Under the pieces are notes generated by a model. The model was not told the DNA's origin, ran no database searches, and saw nothing but the letters and a program-made list of their open reading frames with translations. A program made the position numbers and the translations under genes. Shown piece by piece: positions 26,607 through 33,654 of a stretch of DNA of 36,074 bases (positions are counted from its first letter, which is position 1; the number at the start of each line of letters is the position of its first letter). The stretch is from Rhizobium sp. Q54 (GTDB lineage Bacteria; Pseudomonadota; Alphaproteobacteria; Rhizobiales; Aestuariivirgaceae), in the NCBI GenBank assembly GCA_945889445.1, contig CAMDBX010000037.1, positions 1 through 36,074 of the forward strand, given 5' to 3'.

Positions 26607-27434
26607 TCACACCACCTTCACCGCCTTGGGGTCCCAGCCCTTGGGCTCGGGGTATTTCGGGTTCATGTCCTCCAGCGTCTCGCGCACGATGTGCGAGATG
26701 GCGGCATTCCGAACCCAGTTGCGGTCGGCGGGAATCACGTACCACGGCGCATGATGGGTGGAGCAGCGGGTGAGCGCCACCTCATAGGCCTTCATGTAGT
26801 CGTTCCACAGCGCCCGGTCCTCGAGGTCGGAGGGGTTGAACTTCCAACGCTTCTCCGGAATCTCGATGCGCTCGGTCAGGCGTTCGGCCTGCTCCTCCTT
26901 GGAGATGTTGAGCATGAACTTCAGGATCCTGGTGCCATTGTCGGTGAGCATCTTCTCGAAGGCGTTGATCTCGTCATAGCGCTTCTCGATCACGTCAGCG
27001 GGCGCATAGCCCCTCACCTTCACCACCAGCACGTCCTCATAGTGTGAGCGGTTGAAGATGCCGATGTAGCCCCTTGGCGGGCACACCTTGTGCACACGCC
27101 AGAGATAGTCCTGGGCGAGCTCGTCCGCGTTCGGCGCCTTGAACGGGGCCACCTTCACGCCGATCGGGCCGCAATGGTTGAACACCGCGCGCACCGTGCC
27201 GTCCTTGCCGGAGCAGTCGATGCCCTGCAGAATCACGAGGAGCGACCGCTTGCCTTCGGCAAACAGCCGGTCCTGCAGCGCGTCGATGGCGGCGGCATCG
27301 CGCACCGTGTCGGCCCTGGTGGCCTCCTTGTCGGTAAAGCCGTTCGCGGCCCGCGGGTCGCAGTCCGCCAGCTTGAAGGCCTTTCCCGGCTTCACGATGT
27401 ATCGCTCGCCGAATGCCCTGGGTTTCTCAGCCAT
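26607..27434 (-). CDS. Polyphosphate kinase 2 family protein (PPK2)
   Basis: 275 residues. ATG 27434 (MAEKPRAFGERYIVKP) is chosen because GGAGG lies 5 bases upstream; an upstream ATG at 27449 lies within that ribosome site. PPK2 enzymes move phosphate between polyphosphate and nucleotides. Walker A is LQGIDCSGKDGT (usual form GMDAAGKDGT), the lid and Walker B region is CPPRGYIGIFNRSHYEDVLVVKV, and LNISKEEQAERLTERIEIPEKRWKF completes the family pattern. The single-domain size and the residues near the lid suggest a class I/III type, but class and direction cannot be settled by eye. Confidence 0.93.
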   Translation of the reverse strand: MAEKPRAFGERYIVKPGKAFKLADCDPRAANGFTDKEATRADTVRDAAAIDALQDRLFAEGKRSLLVILQGIDCSGKDGTVRAVFNHCGPIGVKVAPFKAPNADELAQDYLWRVHKVCPPRGYIGIFNRSHYEDVLVVKVRGYAPADVIEKRYDEINAFEKMLTDNGTRILKFMLNISKEEQAERLTERIEIPEKRWKFNPSDLEDRALWNDYMKAYEVALTRCSTHHAPWYVIPADRNWVRNAAISHIVRETLEDMNPKYPEPKGWDPKAVKVV

Positions 27435-27569
27435 CGTTCCCTCCGTCACAAACTGCGCATCCTGTCACGGGCAAGCCTGAAAGGCCACCCTGAGGCCACC
27501 ACTTGAAGCCGGGCTTGCGCTGCCCTATCCCTGTTCAACCCATTCCGTTCCATCAGGATTTCCTGCAAC

Positions 27570-28322
27570 GTGACCGATTCCAACGAGGCCCAGATGGCCG
27601 CCCCCGCCTACCGTCTGCCCGCCATGGACCAGGACTTCCTGCTGGGCGACACAACGCGCGGCCTGCGTTTCCAGCTCGAATATCAGAAGGCGGAGGAGCA
27701 CCTTCGCAAGTGGGGCGTGGCCAGCACCGTCATCGTCTTCGGCTCGGCCCGGGTGAAGCCAGGCGAGAAGAACGGCTGGTATGAGGCGGCGCGCGAGTTC
27801 GCCCGCATCTGTTCGGAGGAGGGCGGCGCCAAGCTCGCGCACAATGGCCCCCGCCAGAACGTGATCGCCACAGGTGGCGGCCCCGGCATCATGGAGGCGG
27901 CGAACCGCGGTGCCCATGACGCGCACGCGCCGTCGATCGGCTTCAACATCACGCTCCCGATGGAGCAGGAACCCAACGCCTATTCGACGCCGGACCTCAC
28001 CTTCCGCTTCCATTATTTCGCCATGCGCAAGATGCATTTTGCCATTCGCGCCGCAGCACTTGTCGTGTTCCCCGGCGGCTTCGGCACCATGGACGAACTC
28101 TTCGAGATCCTGACGCTGCGCCAGACCGGAAAGATGGACGACGCGCTGCCCGTCGTGCTCTATGACTCGTCGTTCTGGAAGAACCTCATCAACTTCCAGC
28201 ACTTCGTCGACAGCGGCATGGTGGCGGCGAAGGACCTCGATCTGTTTGGCTTCGCCGATACCCCGCGCGCGGCCTGGGAACAGCTGGTAAGGCGCGGCCT
28301 GACGCGGCCGGGAGTGGAGTGA
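27570..28322 (+). CDS. LOG family protein (TIGR00730-like, Rossmann fold)
   Basis: 250 residues from GTG 27570; ATG 27594 is an alternative. The LOG signatures are VIVFGSARVKPGE, TGGGPGIMEAANRGAHD and VVFPGGFGTMDELFEILT (PGGxGTxxE), characteristic of cytokinin riboside monophosphate phosphoribohydrolases and related nucleotide 5'-monophosphate nucleosidases. An N-terminal extension of ~40 residues precedes the fold. Often mis-annotated as lysine decarboxylase. The stop at 28320-28322 is 2 bases before the ATG of the metallo-hydrolase, so the two genes are translationally coupled. Confidence 0.92.
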   Translation: MTDSNEAQMAAPAYRLPAMDQDFLLGDTTRGLRFQLEYQKAEEHLRKWGVASTVIVFGSARVKPGEKNGWYEAAREFARICSEEGGAKLAHNGPRQNVIATGGGPGIMEAANRGAHDAHAPSIGFNITLPMEQEPNAYSTPDLTFRFHYFAMRKMHFAIRAAALVVFPGGFGTMDELFEILTLRQTGKMDDALPVVLYDSSFWKNLINFQHFVDSGMVAAKDLDLFGFADTPRAAWEQLVRRGLTRPGVE

Positions 28323-28324
28323 AC

Positions 28325-29995
28325 ATGTCGATCCGTCTGAAGTTCCATGGCGCAGCGCGCACCGTCACCGGCTCCTGCTACCTGATCGAAACCGACCGGG
28401 CGAAGGTGCTCGTCGATTGCGGCATGTTCCAGGGTTCGAAGACCGAGCGCGAGCTGAACTACCGGCCCTTCCCCTTCGATCCGGGCGCGATCACCGCGGT
28501 GCTTCTCACCCATGCCCACATCGATCATTCGGGCGTGCTGCCGAAGCTCGTCAAGCACGGCTACAAGAGCCGCATCCATTGCACCACCGCCACGGCGGAC
28601 CTCTGCTCCATCATGCTGCCGGACTCGGGCAACATCCAGGAGATGGAAGTGAAGCAGCTCAACCAGCGTCGCGCCAAGCGCGGTCAGGAACTGGTGGAAC
28701 CAATCTACACCCAGCAGGATGCGATGGACACGCTCACGCATTTCGAGGGCCACCCCTATGAAATGTGGATCACGCCCGCACCGGGCATCCGTGCGCGCTA
28801 CTGGAATGCCGGCCACTTGCTGGGCTCGGCCTCGATCGAGGTCGAGGTGGAGCAGGAGGGCGCGAAGCCGCTGCGCCTGCTGTTCTCGGGTGACCTGGGG
28901 CCCGACAACAAGATGCTGCAGCCCGATCCCGAGGCGCCGGCCAATTTCGATTTCGTGGTCTGCGAGTCGACCTATGGCGGGCGTGACCGCTTCGAGCGCA
29001 GCGAGGACGGCCGCCGCGAGATCCTGGCGCGCGAGGTGAACGAGGCGGCAAAGAAGAAGGGTGCACTTCTCATCCCGTCCTTCGCGGTGGAGCGCACCCA
29101 GGAACTGGTCACCGACCTCGTCAAGCTGATGGACCAGGGCCTGGTGCCCAAGGCCACCATCTTCATCGACAGCCCGCTTGCCTCCAAGGCCACCTCCATC
29201 TTCGTCAAGCACGCCGGCGAATTGCAGCACGGCGGCGATCTCAGCCGCGCCTTCACCTCGCCTTACGTGCGCATCACGGAGAGCGTCGAGGATTCGAAAG
29301 CGCTCGCCCGCTTCAGCGGCTTCCGCATCATCGTCTCGGCATCCGGCATGTGCGAGGCGGGCCGCATCCGCCATCATCTGAAGAACCATCTGTGGCAGCC
29401 GTCCACCACTGTCCTGCTGGCGGGCTTCCAGGCGGAGGGCTCACTGGGCCGCATCCTGCAGGATGGCGCCAAGACCGTCACCATCATGGGCGAGGAAATC
29501 AGCGTCAAGGCGGCGATCCGCGAGGTCGAGGACTATTCCGGCCACGCCGATGGCCCGGAACTCGTGCAATGGGTGAAGGAGCGCCTGCCCATCGGCCGCT
29601 CGATCTTCCTCACCCACGGCGAAGAGGAAGGCCAGCGCGCGCTGGCGGAGGATCTGCAGGGCATCGGCATGGCCCATGACTGCATCCTCATCCCGTCGCT
29701 CGATTCCGTTTATGACTTGACGGGTGACGCCTGCGCCTTCGTGGCGGAGGAAACCCATCCGCGCATCGACCCCACCATGGTTGCCCGCTTCGACAGTCAC
29801 AATGACATGGCCGACCTGCTGCTCGACATCAAGCAGACGGTGGACAAGGCCGGCGACGAGAAGTCCCGCGCCGTCATCCTGCGCCGCCTGCGGCGCGCGC
29901 TGTCAGGTGGCGATGCGCCCAACCCAGATGCCATGCGCCGCCGCCCTCCGGTGTCCGGCCCGTCGCGGCGCAGCCGGGGCTGGGACGAGGGCTGA
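28325..29995 (+). CDS. MBL-fold beta-CASP RNA-processing-type hydrolase
   Basis: 556 residues from ATG 28325, preceded by GGAG at 28316-28319. The metallo-beta-lactamase core has HAHIDHSG (HxHxDH), GHLLGSASI, SGDLGPDN. The beta-CASP part has IPSFAVERTQELV, FIDSPLASKAT, and IIVSASGMCEAGRIRHHL and the RNase-type ending EDYSGHADGPELVQWV. This is the YSH1/CPSF73-like prokaryotic group, usually RNA nucleases with two Zn. The last ~80 residues are outside the core (IDPTMVARFDSHNDMADLLL and a basic tail RRRPPVSGPSRRSRG). Substrate RNA unknown. Confidence 0.93.
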   Translation: MSIRLKFHGAARTVTGSCYLIETDRAKVLVDCGMFQGSKTERELNYRPFPFDPGAITAVLLTHAHIDHSGVLPKLVKHGYKSRIHCTTATADLCSIMLPDSGNIQEMEVKQLNQRRAKRGQELVEPIYTQQDAMDTLTHFEGHPYEMWITPAPGIRARYWNAGHLLGSASIEVEVEQEGAKPLRLLFSGDLGPDNKMLQPDPEAPANFDFVVCESTYGGRDRFERSEDGRREILAREVNEAAKKKGALLIPSFAVERTQELVTDLVKLMDQGLVPKATIFIDSPLASKATSIFVKHAGELQHGGDLSRAFTSPYVRITESVEDSKALARFSGFRIIVSASGMCEAGRIRHHLKNHLWQPSTTVLLAGFQAEGSLGRILQDGAKTVTIMGEEISVKAAIREVEDYSGHADGPELVQWVKERLPIGRSIFLTHGEEEGQRALAEDLQGIGMAHDCILIPSLDSVYDLTGDACAFVAEETHPRIDPTMVARFDSHNDMADLLLDIKQTVDKAGDEKSRAVILRRLRRALSGGDAPNPDAMRRRPPVSGPSRRSRGWDEG

Positions 29996-30006
29996 CCCAA
30001 AAGCAT

Positions 30007-30043
30007 TTGGAACGAATTCCCTTTCGTGAAATATTCGTTCCAA
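30007..30043. promoter_or_regulatory. Inverted repeat operator at the RpiR start
   Basis: Perfect 11-base arms TTGGAACGAAT (30007-30017) and ATTCGTTCCAA (30033-30043) are separated by 15 bases that contain TTTCGTGAAA. The right arm ends on the first base of the RpiR ATG. This is the expected place for an autoregulatory site of the neighbouring regulator. Confidence 0.65.
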
Positions 30044-30879
30044 TGACTGAAACTCTCTCGCCCCCGCGTGACTTCGCTGCCCTCAAGGCGCTCATTGCCG
30101 AGCGCGCCCAGGCTTTGCCGAAACGCCTCACCCAGATCGCGTCTTTCGCGCTGGAGAATCCGGACGAGATCGCCTTCGGCACCGTGTCGTCGATCGCCGA
30201 ACAGGCCGAGGTGCAGCCCTCGGCACTGGTGCGCTTCGCCCAGGCGCTGGGCTACCAGGGCTTTTCCGACATGCAGGAGATTTTCCGCTCCCGCCTGCGT
30301 GACCGCATCCTGAACTATGACGAGCGCCTGCAGCAGCTGCGCCAGCACGCGCCTGACGCCTCGAAGCCCAATGTCATCTTTCACGGCTTCTGCGCCGCCT
30401 CAGCCCGGTCGATCGCGGCGCTGCAGGAAAAGCTCGACCCGGCTTCCCTCGACACGGCGGTGGAGCGGCTGGCGGCGGCCGAAACCATCTATCTCATCGG
30501 GCTCAGGCGATCCTTTCCGATCGCGTCCTACATGGCCTATGCGCTGGGCAAGCTCGGCGTCAGGACCATGCTGGTGGATGCGGTGGGCGGGCTCGCGGCG
30601 GAGCAGATGACCTTCGCCAGCCCCGGGGATGCGGTGCTGGCCATCTCCTTTACCCCCTATGCTTCGGAAACCGTCACGCTGGCGCGCGCGGCGGCGGAAA
30701 CGGGCGTGCCCGTCATCGCCATCACCGACAGCCCGTTCTCGCCGCTGGCCCAGGTGGCCGGCTTGTGGATCGAGATTTCAGAAGCCAATTTCGAGGGCTT
30801 CCGCTCCATGGCTGCAACCCTCACCCTGGCCATGACGCTGACCGTGGCCATTGCCGAACGGCGCGCGCAGGGAAGCTGA
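30043..30879 (+). CDS. MurR/RpiR family transcriptional regulator
   Basis: 278 residues from ATG 30043 (MTETLSPPRDFAALKALIAE); a longer frame from 30007 runs through the operator-like repeat. The N-terminal ~75 residues are the RpiR helix-turn-helix domain (TQIASFALENPDEIAFGTVS, IAEQAEVQPSALVRFAQALG, with FSDMQEIF). Residues ~125-260 are a SIS sugar-phosphate-binding domain (ETIYLIGLRRSFPIASYMAY, DAVLAISFTPYASETVTLA, VIAITDSPFSPLAQVAG). Such regulators sense phosphorylated sugars and usually repress nearby catabolic genes. No sugar catabolic operon is next to it; the ribokinase lies 5 kb upstream. Confidence 0.92.
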   Translation: MTETLSPPRDFAALKALIAERAQALPKRLTQIASFALENPDEIAFGTVSSIAEQAEVQPSALVRFAQALGYQGFSDMQEIFRSRLRDRILNYDERLQQLRQHAPDASKPNVIFHGFCAASARSIAALQEKLDPASLDTAVERLAAAETIYLIGLRRSFPIASYMAYALGKLGVRTMLVDAVGGLAAEQMTFASPGDAVLAISFTPYASETVTLARAAAETGVPVIAITDSPFSPLAQVAGLWIEISEANFEGFRSMAATLTLAMTLTVAIAERRAQGS

Positions 30880-30957
30880 ACGCAGGAGCCCGAATTCTGC
30901 CGCGAAGTTGGGGGATGAGGCCCCCTGAGAGAGCGGCAACAGGGGCCACCCACGTCG

Positions 30958-32250
30958 ATGACCACCATTCCCGACCATTACGCTGCCCTGGGGATCGACC
31001 CCACGGCGGATCAGGAAGTGATCACCGCGGCCTATCGGGCGCTGGCCAAGAAGTTCCACCCTGACACCGGCACCGTCGGCGGCACCGCATCGGCTGAGCG
31101 CTTCGACCAGATCCAGCAGGCCTATGAGGTGCTGCGCACGCCCGAGAGCCGCCACGCCTATGACCTGGAGCTGCTGGCCGCCACCGAGGCCGAGCTTCAG
31201 GCGCACATCGCCTCCAAGCGCCGCGTCGCGGTGCGTGAGCGTGTGCGTGAAGCCGAACGTGCCGCCGCCGCGCCGGACCTGGGCGACATCCGCCCCGAGC
31301 CCGCCATGCCGCCGCGCGGGGGCAACCCGCCGGTCGGGCGCAAGCCGCGCTCGCTGTTTCCCTTTGTGGTGCCACTGCTGCTGATGGCCATGGTCGGCGG
31401 TGCCGCCGCCTGGATGTTCCTGCCCGCCGGGCCCGAGGCTCCGCCGCTTCCGGGCGCGGAAAAGCAGGTGGTGGCCGAAGCCCCGCCTGCACCCGCGCCA
31501 CAATCCGCCGCCACCACCGCGCCAAAGGCCGATCAACCGGCCCCGCCGCCGCAAGCGGATCCGGCGGAGGCCGCAGCGCCCGTCTTCGGCTCCGCCGCCG
31601 TCAAGGGCGCGCCGGAGGTGAAGCAGGCAGCCGCCACGCCGGAGCCTGCCTCTGCCCCCGCAACCCTGCCTGATGGCGCTGCCGCGACGCCGGTCTTCGG
31701 CTCATCCGCCACCGAAGCCGGCAGCAATGCCGGCGTCGACGGTGCCGCCGCGGTTCCGCAGGATCCTGAAGCGCCCGCCGCCCCGCTTGAGGCTGCCCCG
31801 CCGCCGCTGCCCAAGGCCAAGCCCGCGCAACCCTTGAAGCAGGCGCAGAAACCCGCCGCCGCCAAGCCCGCCCAGAAGCAGGCGCAAGCGGTGCAGAAGA
31901 AGCCCCAGCAGCAGCCCCGCGCCCGCCTCGCCTATCAGGACCCCCCGGCCTATTTCCCGGAGCCGGATGGCTTCCCGCCGCCGCCGCCCGGCATGGAGCC
32001 TCCGGGCTTTGAATCGGATTATCCGCCCTCCGGCTTCCGCCCGCCCGGCGGCGGCCCCTATCGCCTGGTGATCTTCGAGCGCCAGCCCGGCCGCCAGGCC
32101 ACCGCGTGGAGTGCCGGCGTGGTCTTCAAGTCGATGGGCAAGTGCACCAAGCAGGGCGTCAAGGCCGTGCTCCGCCGCACCGCCGGCATGGACCCCTACG
32201 CCGAGAACGTGCGCGTCTGGTACGAGTGCCAGCGGCTGTCGCAGCGCTGA
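30958..32250 (+). CDS. Membrane-anchored J-domain protein with Pro/Ala-rich linker
   Basis: 430 residues. Residues ~6-70 are a J domain (DHYAALGIDPTADQEVITAA, RALAKKFHPDTG with HPD at 34-36, FDQIQQAYEVLRTPESRHAY). A basic segment follows, then one membrane helix at ~132-155 (LFPFVVPLLLMAMVGGAAAW). Residues ~156-350 are Pro/Ala/Gln/Lys-rich with a repeated block centred on PVFGS (two copies, about 40 residues apart). The end (~360-430) is a small compact domain with VVFKSMGKCTKQGVKAVL and VWYECQRL and two Cys. The J domain would face the cytosol and the linker and C-domain the periplasm. DnaK partnering is known for the family; a specific role here is not. Confidence 0.85.
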   Translation: MTTIPDHYAALGIDPTADQEVITAAYRALAKKFHPDTGTVGGTASAERFDQIQQAYEVLRTPESRHAYDLELLAATEAELQAHIASKRRVAVRERVREAERAAAAPDLGDIRPEPAMPPRGGNPPVGRKPRSLFPFVVPLLLMAMVGGAAAWMFLPAGPEAPPLPGAEKQVVAEAPPAPAPQSAATTAPKADQPAPPPQADPAEAAAPVFGSAAVKGAPEVKQAAATPEPASAPATLPDGAAATPVFGSSATEAGSNAGVDGAAAVPQDPEAPAAPLEAAPPPLPKAKPAQPLKQAQKPAAAKPAQKQAQAVQKKPQQQPRARLAYQDPPAYFPEPDGFPPPPPGMEPPGFESDYPPSGFRPPGGGPYRLVIFERQPGRQATAWSAGVVFKSMGKCTKQGVKAVLRRTAGMDPYAENVRVWYECQRLSQR

Positions 32251-32398
32251 ACCGGTACTCGCGTCCGCTCCTTCAGCGGAAGGAGATTAGTGTTTCCCTG
32301 TGTGGTGCCGCATCGCAGGGCGTAGCAGAAGCACCTGATTTGCATTGATCTTCCTGTCATGCGCTGGTCAGGCGGTGCGTGGTGTTTCATTTGCCGCG

Positions 32399-32581
32399 TT
32401 ACCTATGTGGGTCGCAGATAGCATGGGGAACCTCAGGCCCATGCGCCTCAGCCCTGATCTTGGCTGCAACGCGCTCAGCTGTCCGCTTGTCCGTCGTGCG
32501 GGTGGAGCGGATGACGGTCTGATGCTTGATCTGGAACTGAACGTACCAGTGCTTCGAGTTTGCCCTCCGGACCAGCGTCAT
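32399..32581 (-). pseudogene. Truncated phage-type integrase N-terminus
   Basis: A 60-codon frame reads MTLVRRANSKHWYVQFQIKH then TVIRSTRTTDKRTAERVAAK. This resembles the arm-type DNA-binding N-terminus of tyrosine recombinases. It stops at TAA 32399-32401, long before any catalytic domain, and no continuation is seen in the other frames down to the J-domain gene (32251-32398, where I see nothing else). It is best explained as a remnant of an integrated element. Identity is by pattern and moderate only. Confidence 0.55.
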
Positions 32582-32646
32582 CCGATCCCCCGAGGGTTAT
32601 TCAGACACTTCCCGCGAGAACTTCCTGCGGCAGTTGTACCAGCAGG

Positions 32647-32856
32647 TCAGCGCCCCCTTGGGGTAAGGGAAGCGCCTTCAACGAAGGCCTGTAGAACGAC
32701 CTCCTGAGGGCACTCGTTGAGGTGACGATAGATCGCCATCGCTACTTCCACCTTGGTCTTGCCTTCAGAGATGTGAGCCTGACCTTCAAGGACTGCTTGA
32801 GCGATCACATCATCCGAGGGGATGATGGCCTCCTTGGGCTTCTTTGTCTTTGCCAT
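32647..32856 (-). CDS. Small hypothetical protein of the integrase-remnant island
   Basis: 69 residues (MAKTKKPKEAIIPSDDVIAQ...), charged and probably helical, with no known domain. AAGGAG is well placed upstream of ATG 32856 on the minus strand, so translation is likely. It lies 65 bases upstream of the integrase remnant on the same strand and may belong to the same element. Confidence 0.6.
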   Translation of the reverse strand: MAKTKKPKEAIIPSDDVIAQAVLEGQAHISEGKTKVEVAMAIYRHLNECPQEVVLQAFVEGASLTPRGR

Positions 32857-32930
32857 TGGTTTCTCCTTCCAATGACCAGACCGTCCTCTGGCTTTGAAAT
32901 GAAGACAATGGATGGCACCCGCCGTGACCT

Positions 32931-32969
32931 AAAGAAAAAGCCCCCGGGACCTGGGAGATAACCGGGGGC
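32931..32969 (-). terminator. Intrinsic terminator, minus strand
   Basis: An 8-bp GC stem (GCCCCCGG 32940-32947 with CCGGGGGC 32962-32969) is followed, on the minus strand, by TTTTTCTTT (32939-32931). It ends transcription from the secreted-protein gene at 33043-33573. Confidence 0.82.
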
Positions 32970-33042
32970 CTCGTTCATAGTAAGCGGGGGAATTGCCTAC
33001 AATCTATATGCTATCGCTTTACCCATCGTGGAGTACTGGGAA

Positions 33043-33573
33043 TTACCCCGGTGCAGACCAGCGTGGAATGCATGGGTCACTCCAGTGAATTCCATGGGTC
33101 GAACCCACCACGTGGTCGTAGCTGCCATCCGCATTGCGTGTGGTGGTTATCTGGCCGGTAGAGCCGATATAATCACCGGTTCCGCCGATCACAGCGCGGA
33201 GTTGAGGAACGCTGGCTTCCATTTCCTGGCCATTGCCCTTGTAGGTGGAGTGGCCGGCTACCACGAGAGAGTTGCCATTGCCGAAGTCGAAATAGATTTG
33301 ACCGGTGCGGTCTTCGAATTGATCATCTCCTTCCGCGACATCGACGGTGACTAGCAGACCCTGCATCGTGCCCTTGATTCCATTGTCGCCGGAGACAGCG
33401 GCTTCGAAAGCCAGCATGTCGCCATGGGTGGTGCTCGCCGCCCCAAGGTCAAGCTGCGACAGGAAGGGCTTGTCCTGATGCAGTTTGAAGGTGCGTTTAT
33501 CCGCCATGGCTGACGCAGAAAACCCGACCGCAACGAAAGCGGACAGTGACAGGGCAATCGGAAAAACACGCAT
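33043..33573 (-). CDS. Secreted protein, possibly allene oxide cyclase-like beta-barrel
   Basis: 176 residues with a signal peptide (MRVFPIALSLSAFVAVGFSA, cleavage near SAMA-DK). The mature part is beta-rich: FKLHQDKPFLSQLDLG, TVDVAEGDDQFEDRTGQIYF, LVVAGHSTYKGNG, and AVIGGTGDYIGSTGQITTTR. The GGTGDYIGSTG motif resembles the GGTGxYxGAxG turn of the allene oxide cyclase/dirigent barrel fold seen in bacterial secreted proteins. Function unknown. The start ATG 33573 has AGAAGGA upstream (33574-33586 on the minus strand). It ends before the terminator at 32931-32969. Confidence 0.72.
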   Translation of the reverse strand: MRVFPIALSLSAFVAVGFSASAMADKRTFKLHQDKPFLSQLDLGAASTTHGDMLAFEAAVSGDNGIKGTMQGLLVTVDVAEGDDQFEDRTGQIYFDFGNGNSLVVAGHSTYKGNGQEMEASVPQLRAVIGGTGDYIGSTGQITTTRNADGSYDHVVGSTHGIHWSDPCIPRWSAPG

Positions 33574-33654
33574 CCAGATGTGTCCTTCTGTTGAGAGTGT
33601 CCGTCGAGGAGCTATGGAGCTAGAATGTGAACAGCGCCCTGTTCTGCCGTCAGC

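Noticed and set aside
33090-33110. GGGTCGAACCCA resembling a tRNA T-arm
   Set aside because: It lies inside the secreted-protein gene and no acceptor, D or anticodon stem can be built around it.
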